DNA from: Bradyrhizobium sp. LTSP885
GTDB taxonomy: Bacteria > Pseudomonadota > Alphaproteobacteria > Rhizobiales > Xanthobacteraceae
Length of the DNA: 64,000 bases
Assembly: GCF_000938305.1 (NCBI RefSeq)
Contig: NZ_JYMT01000004.1
Span: 1-64,000 of the forward strand
Direction of reading: 5' to 3'
Within the stretch, counting starts at the first letter, position 1. Each line of letters starts with the position of its first letter. The notes under the pieces are model-generated. The model was given only the letters and a program-made list of their open reading frames with translations. It searched no databases and had not been told where the DNA came from. Below, in pieces: positions 27,235 through 36,134 of the stretch. A program made the position numbers and the translations under genes.

Positions 27235-28401
27235 ATGGGGTCGATCGACAAGTACATCTTCAAGACGACGCTGGCGTCGTTTGCGCTTGTTCTGGTCAGC
27301 CTCACCGGCGTGATCTGGATTACGCAGGCGTTGCGCGGCATCGACCTGATGACGAGCCAGGGTCAGACCATTCTCACCTTCCTGGGGATCACCAGCCTCG
27401 TGATTCCGGCACTGGTCCTGATCATCGCGCCGATCGCGCTGATGATCGCGATCTCGCACACGCTGAACAAGCTCGCGACCGATTCCGAAATCATCGTGAT
27501 GAACGCGGCGGGGTTCTCGCCGTTCCGGCTGTTCCGGCCGTTCCTCTTCGCCACCTGCGTGGTGGCGGCGATGGTCGCCTTCATCGGCGCCTACCTCGCG
27601 CCCGACGGCATGCGGCGAATCAAGCAGTGGGACGCCGAGATCACCGCCGACGTGCTGACCAACATCCTGCAACCCGGCCGCTTCGCCCAGCTCGATCAGA
27701 ATCTCACGATTCGGATCCGCGAGCGTCTGCCGGGTGGCGTGCTCGGCGGCATCTTCGTCGACGATCGCCGCGATCCGCAGGAGCGTGTCACCATCGTTGC
27801 CGACCACGGCACCGTGCTGAAGAACGAGAACGGCTCGTATCTCGTGCTCGAGGACGGCAATCTCGAGCGATTCGAGGTCGGCAAGCGCGATCCTGCGCTG
27901 GTGGTGTTCCAGCGCTACGCCTTCGACATGTCGAAATTCTCTCAGGGCCGCGACGTCACACTCGGCATCCGCGAGCGCTATATGTGGGAATTGCTGTGGC
28001 CCAGCGAAGACGATCCGATCTATCAGCAATTATCCGGTCAGTTCCGCGCCGAGCTGCATGACCGCTTCATGGCGCCGATCTATCCATTCGCGTTCGCAGC
28101 CCTCACCTTCGCGTTCCTGGGCGCACCCCGGACCACCCGCCAGAGCCGCAATTTCTCGATCGGCGGCTCGGTATTCGCCGTGTTCGGCCTGCGCATGGTG
28201 GGCTTCGCCTGCTCGGTCATCACCGTGAAGTCGCCATTGGCCGCGCTGATCCAGTATCTGATGCTGTTCAGCGGCATTGGCATCGGTATCTGGATGATTG
28301 TCGGCGGCGTGGTCGTCGAGCCGCCGGCCGCGCTGATGGAGCAGATCAACAGGAATAACGAGCGCATTGCGCGCTTCTTCCGACGACCGGTGACCGCATG
28401 A
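27235..28401 (+). CDS. lptF: LPS export ABC transporter permease LptF
   Basis: 388-aa inner-membrane permease that, with LptG and LptB, extracts LPS and passes it to LptC. YjgP/YjgQ architecture: three N-terminal spans ('IFKTTLASFALVLVSLTGVI', 'ILTFLGITSLVIPALVLIIA', 'FRLFRPFLFATCVVAAMVAF'), a periplasmic beta-jellyroll (about 110-265) and three C-terminal spans. It starts at ATG 27235 and overlaps lptG by 4 bases. First gene of lptF-lptG-lptD-surA-like-pdxA-rsmA. Confidence 0.95.
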   Translation: MGSIDKYIFKTTLASFALVLVSLTGVIWITQALRGIDLMTSQGQTILTFLGITSLVIPALVLIIAPIALMIAISHTLNKLATDSEIIVMNAAGFSPFRLFRPFLFATCVVAAMVAFIGAYLAPDGMRRIKQWDAEITADVLTNILQPGRFAQLDQNLTIRIRERLPGGVLGGIFVDDRRDPQERVTIVADHGTVLKNENGSYLVLEDGNLERFEVGKRDPALVVFQRYAFDMSKFSQGRDVTLGIRERYMWELLWPSEDDPIYQQLSGQFRAELHDRFMAPIYPFAFAALTFAFLGAPRTTRQSRNFSIGGSVFAVFGLRMVGFACSVITVKSPLAALIQYLMLFSGIGIGIWMIVGGVVVEPPAALMEQINRNNERIARFFRRPVTA

Positions 28402-29495
28402 GCATGGTCACAAATACGCTCGGGCGCTACTTCGCCGGCCGCTTCGTGGTCTCGGCGGTAGGTGTGTTCGCGGGCATCTTCGTGCTGCTGGTGCTGGTCG
28501 ACTACATCGAGATGGTGCGCAAAACGTCGGGACTCGTCGACGCCTCTGCGATCACTATCGCGGAGACCTCGCTGTTCCGCGTGCCGCAGCTGCTTGAGAA
28601 GCTGATGCCGTTTTGCGTGCTGATCGGCGCCATGACCTGCTATCTTGGTTTATCGCGCAAGCTGGAGCTCGTCGTGGCGCGCGCCGCCGGCGTCTCGGCC
28701 TGGCAATTCATCTCGCCCGCCCTCGTCAGTGCGATCGCGCTCGGCGTCGTCGCGACCACCGCCTACAATCCGATTTCCGCGAATCTGCGCGAGCTCTCCA
28801 AACGGATGGAAGCCGAGTTGTTCGGCTCGGCGCCGGGCGGCGGCGTCCAGGACGCGTCGGGCTTTTGGCTGAACCAGATCAACGACGAAGGTCAGGCGAT
28901 CATCAACGCAGCCCGCAGCGAGCAGCAGGGCGTGCGGCTGACCGGCCTGACCATCTTCCGATTCGACACGGCGCTGCAGTTCAAGGAGCGAATCGAGGCG
29001 CGTGAGGCGACCCTCGAAGACGGGCGCTGGATGTTCACGGGAGTACGCCGATACACCCTCGACAAGCCCCCGGTTGACCAGGACACTTTCTACCTGACCA
29101 CCACCCTCACCCCGGCTCAGGTTCGCAACAGTTTTTCGACCCCCGAAACTGTGTCCTTTTGGCAACTACCGAACTACATCCGTTCGTCGGAGAGTTCAGG
29201 GTTCGCGACCGCCGGCTATCGTTTGCAGTATCACAAGCTCATCGCGCAGCCATTTTTGCTGGCTGCGATGGTGATGTTGGCGGCTTCTGTGAGCCTCCGC
29301 TTCTTCCGGATGGGCGGCGTGCAGAAGATGGTTTTGAGTGGCGTGGGTGCAGGCTTTCTGCTCTACGTCCTGTCGAAAGTAACTGAAGATTTGAGCAAGG
29401 CTGAGTTGATGCACCCCATCGCTGCGGCGTGGTTGCCTGTCGTTGTGGGCGGCCTCACCGGATTCTTGGCCTTGCTGTATCAGGAGGACGGGTAG
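28398..29495 (+). CDS. lptG: LPS export ABC transporter permease LptG
   Basis: 365-aa partner of LptF with the same six-span, one-jellyroll layout ('YFAGRFVVSAVGVFAGIFVL' as first span; 'KLMPFCVLIGAMTCYLGLSRKLELVVARAAG' is the coupling-helix region). Overlap with lptF is ATGA. Its stop shares one base with the GTG of lptD, so all three are probably translated together. LptB and LptC genes are not in the window. Confidence 0.95.
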   Translation: MSMVTNTLGRYFAGRFVVSAVGVFAGIFVLLVLVDYIEMVRKTSGLVDASAITIAETSLFRVPQLLEKLMPFCVLIGAMTCYLGLSRKLELVVARAAGVSAWQFISPALVSAIALGVVATTAYNPISANLRELSKRMEAELFGSAPGGGVQDASGFWLNQINDEGQAIINAARSEQQGVRLTGLTIFRFDTALQFKERIEAREATLEDGRWMFTGVRRYTLDKPPVDQDTFYLTTTLTPAQVRNSFSTPETVSFWQLPNYIRSSESSGFATAGYRLQYHKLIAQPFLLAAMVMLAASVSLRFFRMGGVQKMVLSGVGAGFLLYVLSKVTEDLSKAELMHPIAAAWLPVVVGGLTGFLALLYQEDG

Positions 29496-31981
29496 TGGCC
29501 GACGTCGCCGCCCGCCAGTTGAGGTCGCCTGTGTTCGGGTGGCGCAGTGTGCTGCGCCGTCATCGCAGCCGCGTGGCCGCGCTCGGCGCCTCGCTCCTCG
29601 TTGCGTTCATCGTCGTTGGTACACTCGGTGTTGCCGCGCCGACGCCTGCTGCCGCGCAGAGCTTCACCTACAATCCGCGTCCGCCGAAGCCGTCGCACCC
29701 ACCGGCCAAGAATGACGGGCAGATGCTCGTTCAGGCCACCGAGGTCGATTACGACTACAACAATCAGCGCATCTCGGCGGTCGGCAACGTTCAGATGTTC
29801 TACAACGGCACCAGCGTCGAGGCCGACAAGGTCATCTACGACCAGAAGACCAAGCGCCTTCATGCCGAGGGCAACATCCGCATGACCGATGCGGAAGGCA
29901 AGATCACCTACGCCAACATCATGGATCTGAGCGACGACTACCGCGATGGTTTCGTCGATTCGCTGCGCGTCGACACCGAAGACCAGACGCGCATGGCGGC
30001 GACCCGCGCCGATCGCTCCAGCGGCAATTACACGGTGTTCGACAACGGCGTTTATACCGCCTGCGCGCCGTGTAAGGACGATCCGAAGAAGCCCCCGCTT
30101 TGGCAGGTCAAGGGCGCGCGCATCATCCATGACCAAGCCGAGAAGATGCTCTATTTCGAGAACGCCCAGATCGAGTTCTTCGGCGTTCCGATGGCCTATC
30201 TGCCCTACTTCTCGACGCCCGACCCGACCGTGAAGCGCAAGAGCGGCTTCCTGATGCCGGGTGTCACCTCGTACTCGGCCTATGGCTACGGCGTCGAAAT
30301 CCCCTATTACTTCGCGCTCGCGCCCGACTTCGACGCGACATTCAATCCCCGCTTCACCTCAAAGCAGGGCGTCCTGCTGCAGGGTGAATTCCGCCAGCGC
30401 CTGTCTAACGGCTCCTATCAGGTCCGCCTCTACGGCATCGACCAGACCGACCCCGGCGCCTTCGCCGGCCAGCCCGGCGATCGCCAGTTCCGCGGCGGCG
30501 TCGAGACCAAGGGTCAGTTCGCGCTGAACGACAAGTGGGTCTGGGGCTGGGACGGTGTCGCGCTGTCCGATTACTACTTCATGTCCGACTACCGGCTGGC
30601 CGCGTACAAGGATCCGTTCGGATCGTTCATAACGCTGCCGACGGAAGCGATCTCGCAGCTCTATCTGACCGGCGTCGGCAACCGCAGCTTCTTCGACGCT
30701 CGTGCGATCTATTACCTCAGCTTCTCTGGCAACCAGAGCCAGGTTCCGGTCATCGCTCCGGTCATCGACTACAACAACGTGATCAACAGCCCGATCCTGG
30801 GTGGCGAGTTCAGCTACAAGATGAACTTCACCAGCCTGACCCGCGACACCGCGGTGTTCGATCCGATCACGACGGTCGCCAACACCAACAGCCTGTGCAC
30901 GTCCGCGTCCGCCGATCCGATGGCGCGGCTGCCGTCGCAGTGTCTGTTGCGCGGGATGCCGGGCACCTACACCCGCCTGACGGCCGAGGCGCAGTGGCGC
31001 AAGTCGTACACCGACCCGTTCGGCGAGATCTGGACGCCGTTCGTCAGCATTCGCGGCGACGCGATCAACGCCGACATCTCGAACCAGCCGGGCGTGTCCA
31101 ACTTCCTCCCGGTCGGCGACACCCAGACGGTTCGCCTGATGCCGACCGTCGGCTTCGAATATCGCTACCCCTTCATCAACGTGCAGCCTTGGGGTACGAC
31201 CACCATCGAGCCGATCGCGCAGGTCATCATCCGGCCCAACGAGCCCAACGCCGGCAAGCTTCCGAACGAGGACGCGCAAAGCCTGGTGTTCGATACCAGC
31301 AACCTGTTCTCGATCGACAAGTTCTCCGGCTACGACCGCGTCGAGGGCGGCAGCCGCGCCAATGTCGGCGTGCAGGCCACCACCCAGTTCGATCGCGGCG
31401 GCAGCGTCAAGACGATGTTCGGACAGTCCTACCAGCTGTTCGGGCTGAACTCGTTCGCGGTCACCGACGTCACCAACACCGGCGTCGACTCCGGCTTGCA
31501 GAATGCGCGATCGGACTATGTCGCAAGCGTCGCCTATTCGCCCAACAGGACCTATACGTTCAGCGTGCGCTCGCGCATGGACGAGGCGACGTGGAACATC
31601 AACCGGTTCGAGGCCCAGGGGACCGCCAACTTCGACCGCTGGTCGGTCAGCCTGATGTACGGCAACTATGCGCCGCAGCCTGAACTTGGATATCTGACGC
31701 GCCGCGAAGGCATTCTTGCCAGCGGATCGGTCAAGGTGGCGACGAACTGGGTGCTCCAGGGTGCGGCGCGCTGGGACCTTGAAGCGAACAAGATCAACCA
31801 GTATGTCGTTGGCGCAGGTTACGTGGACGATTGTTTCGTGCTGGCCGCCAACTATGTCACGTCCTATACATACCAGGCGGGCACCACGCCACCCGTCCTC
31901 AGCCACGCCTTCATGTTCCAGATCGGCCTGCGGACCATCGCGCAATCCTCGACTACGAGCAGCTCGGCCGGCATCCAGTAA
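29495..31981 (+). CDS. lptD: LPS assembly outer-membrane protein LptD
   Basis: 828-aa outer-membrane translocon for LPS. Signal peptide to about residue 55 (ending PAAAQS), LptA/OstA-like jellyroll (about 75-200: 'VDYDYNNQRISAVGNVQMFY', 'AEGNIRMTDAEGKITYA'), then the large barrel. Cysteines in 'YTACAPCKDDP' and in the barrel (NSLCTSA, SQCLLRG) may form disulfides. The start is GTG at 29495 with AGGAGG 7 bases upstream; the longer open frame (from 29429) reads into lptG. The partner lipoprotein LptE is not evident here. Confidence 0.95.
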   Translation: MADVAARQLRSPVFGWRSVLRRHRSRVAALGASLLVAFIVVGTLGVAAPTPAAAQSFTYNPRPPKPSHPPAKNDGQMLVQATEVDYDYNNQRISAVGNVQMFYNGTSVEADKVIYDQKTKRLHAEGNIRMTDAEGKITYANIMDLSDDYRDGFVDSLRVDTEDQTRMAATRADRSSGNYTVFDNGVYTACAPCKDDPKKPPLWQVKGARIIHDQAEKMLYFENAQIEFFGVPMAYLPYFSTPDPTVKRKSGFLMPGVTSYSAYGYGVEIPYYFALAPDFDATFNPRFTSKQGVLLQGEFRQRLSNGSYQVRLYGIDQTDPGAFAGQPGDRQFRGGVETKGQFALNDKWVWGWDGVALSDYYFMSDYRLAAYKDPFGSFITLPTEAISQLYLTGVGNRSFFDARAIYYLSFSGNQSQVPVIAPVIDYNNVINSPILGGEFSYKMNFTSLTRDTAVFDPITTVANTNSLCTSASADPMARLPSQCLLRGMPGTYTRLTAEAQWRKSYTDPFGEIWTPFVSIRGDAINADISNQPGVSNFLPVGDTQTVRLMPTVGFEYRYPFINVQPWGTTTIEPIAQVIIRPNEPNAGKLPNEDAQSLVFDTSNLFSIDKFSGYDRVEGGSRANVGVQATTQFDRGGSVKTMFGQSYQLFGLNSFAVTDVTNTGVDSGLQNARSDYVASVAYSPNRTYTFSVRSRMDEATWNINRFEAQGTANFDRWSVSLMYGNYAPQPELGYLTRREGILASGSVKVATNWVLQGAARWDLEANKINQYVVGAGYVDDCFVLAANYVTSYTYQAGTTPPVLSHAFMFQIGLRTIAQSSTTSSSAGIQ

Positions 31982-32045
31982 TGTGGAACCAGCCTTGGAG
32001 CGCCGCGCGTCGCGGCTCTAGCTTGAATGGGTTTAAACGGCTGAT

Positions 32046-32999
32046 ATGACAATGACGATCGCTAGCCTGCCAACTCGCCGCTATTCGCTCCTCCTGAGAT
32101 CCCTGCTGGCCCTGGCTCTCCTGTTGGGCGGTGGCGCACGACTGCACGCCCAGAGCATTGCCGTCATGGTCAACGGCGAGCCGATCACCAATCTCGACAT
32201 CGAGCAGCGCATCAAGCTGAACACCCTGACGGGCGCCAAGAACCCGGATCGACAAGCCATTCTCAACGACCTGATCGACGAGAAGGTGAAGATCAAGGAA
32301 GCCAAGAAATACGGTGTCGATCCCGGGGCCAGCGACATCGAGCAGTCCTATGGCGGGATGGCGCAGCGGATGCGGCTCAACGGCGATCAGCTCACCAAGG
32401 TGCTGGAAGGCAAGGGCATCCGGCCGGACACTTTGAAGCAACGTATCAAGGCCGATATGGTCTGGACCGCGCTGGTGCGCGGGCGCTTCAAGGAGAGCCT
32501 GCAGGTCGGCGAAAAGGACGTTGCTGCCGCGGCGCAGCAGACCGGCGAGACGACCGAAACCAACGCCTTCGAATACCGGATGCAGCCGATCGTCCTGATC
32601 GTGCCGCGCGGCGCGCCGCAATCCGACTTTGAAACACGGCGCAAGGAAGCGGACACCCTGCGCGAACGCGTCACGAGCTGTGAAGAAGCCAACTCCTACT
32701 TCAAGTCGATGCGCAACGCGGCGATCCGCGAAATCGTCGTGAAGACCTCGGCCGACCTGCCCCCACCGCTCCGCGACATGCTGGACAAGACCCCGATCGG
32801 TCATCTGACCACTCCCGAAGTCACCAAGCAGGGAATCGAAATGGTCGCACTCTGCGGAAGGAAGGAAACCACCGTGGACACGCCGAAGAAGCGCGAGATC
32901 AGGGAGAAGATGTACGCGGAGAAGTACGAGGCGAAGGCGAAGTCCTACCTGCAGGAAATCCGCAGGGCCGCGATGATCGAATACCCGGGCGCAAAATAA
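32046..32999 (+). CDS. SurA-like periplasmic chaperone/peptidyl-prolyl isomerase
   Basis: 317 aa. After a signal peptide (about 1-36, ending LHAQ) comes the SurA N-terminal domain ('IAVMVNGEPITNLDIEQRIK', 'ILNDLIDEKVKIKEAKKYGV'). A region from about 175 (FEYRMQPIVLIVPRGAP) resembles a single divergent parvulin domain. SurA escorts outer-membrane proteins, and LptD is a known client in E. coli, consistent with its place right after lptD. It is shorter than E. coli SurA (about 428 aa, two parvulin domains). Confidence 0.88.
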   Translation: MTMTIASLPTRRYSLLLRSLLALALLLGGGARLHAQSIAVMVNGEPITNLDIEQRIKLNTLTGAKNPDRQAILNDLIDEKVKIKEAKKYGVDPGASDIEQSYGGMAQRMRLNGDQLTKVLEGKGIRPDTLKQRIKADMVWTALVRGRFKESLQVGEKDVAAAAQQTGETTETNAFEYRMQPIVLIVPRGAPQSDFETRRKEADTLRERVTSCEEANSYFKSMRNAAIREIVVKTSADLPPPLRDMLDKTPIGHLTTPEVTKQGIEMVALCGRKETTVDTPKKREIREKMYAEKYEAKAKSYLQEIRRAAMIEYPGAK

Positions 33000-33016
33000 T
33001 CGACTATCATTGACGC

Positions 33017-34018
33017 ATGGCAAAACCCCTCGCGCTGACATCCGGCGAGCCCGCGGGCATCGGACCCGACATCACTCTCGCCACATGGCTGCGGCGCCGC
33101 GAACTCGATCTCCCGCCGTTCTATCTGCTCGGCGATCGCGCATCCCTTGCCGAACGCGCCAAGGCGCTCGGGATCGCCATCGAGCTTGCCGACGTCAGCG
33201 CCGAGGAGGCGACTACAACATTTGCACGCGCCCTGCCGGTCGTTGCGACCGGCCAGCCGGCAACGGCGCGACCGGGCGTCCCCGACGAGACGAGTGCCAT
33301 TGCAGCGATGGCCTCGATCCGTCAGGCGGTCGCCGATGTCAGGTCGGGCAAGGCCAGCGCCGTCGTCACCAATCCGATCGCCAAGAGCGTGCTCTATCGC
33401 GCCGGCTTCCGCCATCCCGGCCACACCGAATTCCTGGCCGAACTCGCCGCCAACGGCGCACGCGTGCCGCAGCCGGTCATGATGTTGTGGTCGCCGAAGC
33501 TCGCCGTCGTCCCGGTGACGATACACCTTTCGATCCGCGAGGCGCTGGCGCAACTGTCGACCGACCTGATCGTGTCGACGGCGCGCATCGTGGTCTCGGA
33601 CATGAAAGCGCGGTTCGGCCTCGCGGCGCCGCGCCTTGCCGTATCGGGCCTCAACCCGCATGCCGGCGAAGACGGCACGCTTGGATTGGAAGACGTCGAG
33701 ATCGTCGCACCGGCAGTCGAGATCCTGCGCAGTGAAGGGATTGCCGCCAGAGGCCCGCTGCCGGCCGACACCATGTTCCACGAAGCCGCGCGCAAGACCT
33801 ATGACTGCGCGATCTGCATGTATCACGATCAGGCGCTGATCCCGATCAAGACCGTCGCATTCGAGGACGCGGTCAATGTCACGCTGGGACTGCCGTTCAT
33901 TCGGACCTCGCCCGATCACGGCACTGCGTTCGACATCGCCGGCACCGGCAAGGCCAATCCGTCGAGCCTGATCGCCGCGCTGCGGCTCGCCGCCCGGATG
34001 GCCGCGGCACAACCATGA
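33017..34018 (+). CDS. pdxA: 4-hydroxythreonine-4-phosphate dehydrogenase
   Basis: Oxidises 4-phosphohydroxy-L-threonine in pyridoxal phosphate synthesis. 333 aa, standard. The family start 'LALTSGEPAGIGPDITLA' and the metal/substrate histidines in 'GHTEFLAEL' and 'YHDQALIPIKT' are present. The order surA-pdxA-rsmA is shared with E. coli. Its TGA is embedded in the hairpin repeat that follows. Confidence 0.96.
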   Translation: MAKPLALTSGEPAGIGPDITLATWLRRRELDLPPFYLLGDRASLAERAKALGIAIELADVSAEEATTTFARALPVVATGQPATARPGVPDETSAIAAMASIRQAVADVRSGKASAVVTNPIAKSVLYRAGFRHPGHTEFLAELAANGARVPQPVMMLWSPKLAVVPVTIHLSIREALAQLSTDLIVSTARIVVSDMKARFGLAAPRLAVSGLNPHAGEDGTLGLEDVEIVAPAVEILRSEGIAARGPLPADTMFHEAARKTYDCAICMYHDQALIPIKTVAFEDAVNVTLGLPFIRTSPDHGTAFDIAGTGKANPSSLIAALRLAARMAAAQP

Positions 34019-34134
34019 TGCGATTAGAAGGAATCGCATCATGACTTCATCCTTTTGTTTGAGCATGATCTCCGCGCAAACGCGTTCCGCGTTTGTCGCG
34101 AACGAAAACCGGTATCCACTTTTCCGGATCATGC
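34015..34134. repeat. Compound hairpin repeat between pdxA and rsmA
   Basis: Three nested or serial structures: ATGATGCGATT-AGAAGG-AATCGCATCAT (34015-34042, perfect 11-bp stem including the pdxA stop), outer arms GCATGATC (34063-34070) and GATCATGC (34127-34134), and inside them CAAACGCG-TTC-CGCGTTTG (34077-34095). The second part is related to 45302-45338. It ends 5 bases before the rsmA start. I recognise it as a Bradyrhizobium-type dispersed repeat, from recollection. Confidence 0.75.
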
Positions 34135-34139
34135 ATTAG

Positions 34140-34994
34140 ATGAGCGCGATCGACGACCTGCCGCCGCTGCGCGACATCATTCGCGATCATTCACTGTCGG
34201 CGCGCAAGTCGCTCGGCCAGAATTTTCTGCTCGATCTCAATCTCACCGCACGGATCGCGCGCGCCGCCGGCCCGCTCGAGGACTCCACGGTGATCGAGAT
34301 CGGGCCCGGCCCGGGCGGATTGACCCGCGCGCTGCTCGCGCTCGGCGCCAAGCGTGTCATCGCAATCGAGCGCGATGAACGCGCGACTGCCGCGCTCGAC
34401 TATGTCGTCAAGCGCTATCCCGGCCGCATCGAGATCGTGCATGGCGACGCGCAGCGCTTTGATCCGCGTCCCTACCTTGATGGCGGCAAGGCCAAGATCG
34501 TCGCCAACCTGCCCTACAACATCGCGACCCACCTGCTGGTCGACTGGCTGTCGATCGAACCCTGGCCACCCTGGTACGACACGATGGTGCTGATGTTTCA
34601 ACGCGAGGTCGCCGAGCGCATCGTCGCCCATGAGGACGACGAGGCCTATGGCCGGCTTGCGGTGCTCGCCAACTGGCGCGCCGAGACCAAGATCCTGTTC
34701 GACATCTCGCCGGCGGCGTTCGTGCCGCAGCCGAAGGTCACGTCCTCGGTGGTACGATTGATACCGCGCGCAGCGCCCGAGCCGTGCAACCGTCGCATGC
34801 TCGAGCAGGTGGCGGCCGCCGCCTTCGGGCAGCGCCGCAAGATGCTGCGCCAGAGCCTGAAATCGCTGTCCGTCGATCCCGAGCGGCTCGCGGCCGCCGC
34901 CCATGTCGACGCCACGCGGCGCGCTGAAACCGTTCCAGTTGCAGGCTTTGTTGCCATGGCACGGGAATTGGCCGATATACGATCCATAAAATAG
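34140..34994 (+). CDS. rsmA: 16S rRNA dimethyladenosine transferase
   Basis: Dimethylates two adjacent adenosines near the 3' end of 16S rRNA (A1518/A1519, E. coli numbering). 284 aa. Motif I '[16 protein letters not shown]', the acidic 'AIERDERA', and motif IV '[12 protein letters not shown]' are intact; the C-terminal helical domain follows. The region before the ATG is repeat DNA without a clear ribosome site. Confidence 0.96.
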   Translation: MSAIDDLPPLRDIIRDHSLSARKSLGQNFLLDLNLTARIARAAGPLEDSTVIEIGPGPGGLTRALLALGAKRVIAIERDERATAALDYVVKRYPGRIEIVHGDAQRFDPRPYLDGGKAKIVANLPYNIATHLLVDWLSIEPWPPWYDTMVLMFQREVAERIVAHEDDEAYGRLAVLANWRAETKILFDISPAAFVPQPKVTSSVVRLIPRAAPEPCNRRMLEQVAAAAFGQRRKMLRQSLKSLSVDPERLAAAAHVDATRRAETVPVAGFVAMARELADIRSIK

Positions 34995-35013
34995 ACCATC
35001 AGGAGAAAACGTA

Positions 35014-36072
35014 ATGGCGCGCATGGTTCGCCAATCCCTCGTCAAGTTCGATGCGCCATTGTGCGAAACCATCATCGACACGCCGAAGCCGCAGGGACGC
35101 GAAGTCCTGGTCCGCATCGAGCGCTGCGGTCTCTGTCATTCCGATCTCCACATCCAGGACGGTTACGCCGATCTCGGCGGCGGCAAGAAACTCGACACCA
35201 CCCGCGGCATGGCCCTGCCCTTCACGCTCGGCCATGAGATCGCCGGCGTCGTCGACGACGTCGGCCCCGACGTGCCGAAGGATCTGATCGGAACCAAGAA
35301 GGCCGTGTTTCCCTGGATCGGCTGCGGTCAATGCCGCGACTGTCTCAACGGCGACGAGAATCTTTGCGCCAAGCAGCGCTTCCTCGGTGTCTCCATCGAC
35401 GGCGGCTTTGCGACCCACGTGCTGGTGCCCGACGCAAAATACCTGCTCGACTACGATTCCTTGCCGGTCAACCAGGCCGCGACGTTGATGTGCTCGGGCG
35501 TCACCGCCTACGGCGCGTTGAAGCGGCTGGTGGATCGTCCACGCCAGCGCAACCTGCTGCTGATCGGCCTCGGCGGCGTCGGCATGATGGGCCTGTCGTT
35601 CGCGCAGGCGATGTTCAAGCAGAATATCGCGGTGGCGGATCTCAGCCCCGCCGCGCGCGAGACCGCGCTGAAGAACGGCGCGGCAGTCGCCTACGATCCG
35701 GCGGAGCCGGACGTGATCAAGCGCATGCTGAAAGAAAGCGATGGCGGCTTTGACGGCGTCGTCGACTTCGCGGGCAACGAGAAGTCGATGGCGTTCGCGG
35801 TGTCGACGGTGGCGCGTGGCGGCAAGATCGTGGTGTCCGGCCTCATGGGCGGCAATTTCAGCCTGCCGATGGTGCAATGGGTCTACAAGCGCATGACCAT
35901 CGAAGGCTTCATGGTGGGGACGCTGGCCGAGGGCCAGGAGTTGATGGCGCTCGCCCGTGCCGGCAAGATCAAGCCGACGCCGATGAAGGAAGAGCCGATG
36001 GCCTATGTCCAGACATGGATCGATGAGTTGCGGGCCGGTAAAGTCGTGGGACGTATTGTGTTGAAGAACTAA
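35014..36072 (+). CDS. Zinc-dependent alcohol dehydrogenase (MDR family)
   Basis: 352 aa. Catalytic zinc ligands are seen in 'CGLCHSDLH' and 'LGHEIAGVV'. The structural zinc site is the four-cysteine loop 'GCGQCRDCLNGDENLC'. The Rossmann motif is 'LLIGLGGVGMMGL', and the following acidic residue (AVADLS) suggests NAD rather than NADP. Substrate unknown; the family includes general alcohol dehydrogenases and 6-hydroxycyclohexenyl-CoA dehydrogenases. AGGAGA precedes the ATG. It is 19 bp after rsmA and may be co-transcribed. Confidence 0.88.
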   Translation: MARMVRQSLVKFDAPLCETIIDTPKPQGREVLVRIERCGLCHSDLHIQDGYADLGGGKKLDTTRGMALPFTLGHEIAGVVDDVGPDVPKDLIGTKKAVFPWIGCGQCRDCLNGDENLCAKQRFLGVSIDGGFATHVLVPDAKYLLDYDSLPVNQAATLMCSGVTAYGALKRLVDRPRQRNLLLIGLGGVGMMGLSFAQAMFKQNIAVADLSPAARETALKNGAAVAYDPAEPDVIKRMLKESDGGFDGVVDFAGNEKSMAFAVSTVARGGKIVVSGLMGGNFSLPMVQWVYKRMTIEGFMVGTLAEGQELMALARAGKIKPTPMKEEPMAYVQTWIDELRAGKVVGRIVLKN

Positions 36073-36090
36073 AGCACAATTGCGCTTTAG
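36069..36090. repeat. Hairpin overlapping the dehydrogenase stop codon
   Basis: CTAAAGC (36069-36075) and GCTTTAG (36084-36090) flank ACAATTGC, giving a nearly perfect 22-base palindrome that includes the TAA stop (36070-36072). No T-run follows, so it may be an mRNA-end structure or a small dispersed repeat. Confidence 0.55.
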
Positions 36091-36134
36091 TGGACGTCCC
36101 GCCGGCCTCACCCAAACAACTGGGGAGGACGTGC

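Noticed and set aside
30359..31945. 528-residue minus-strand frame opposite lptD
   Set aside because: Antisense to a conserved outer-membrane gene; composition of a GC-driven shadow.
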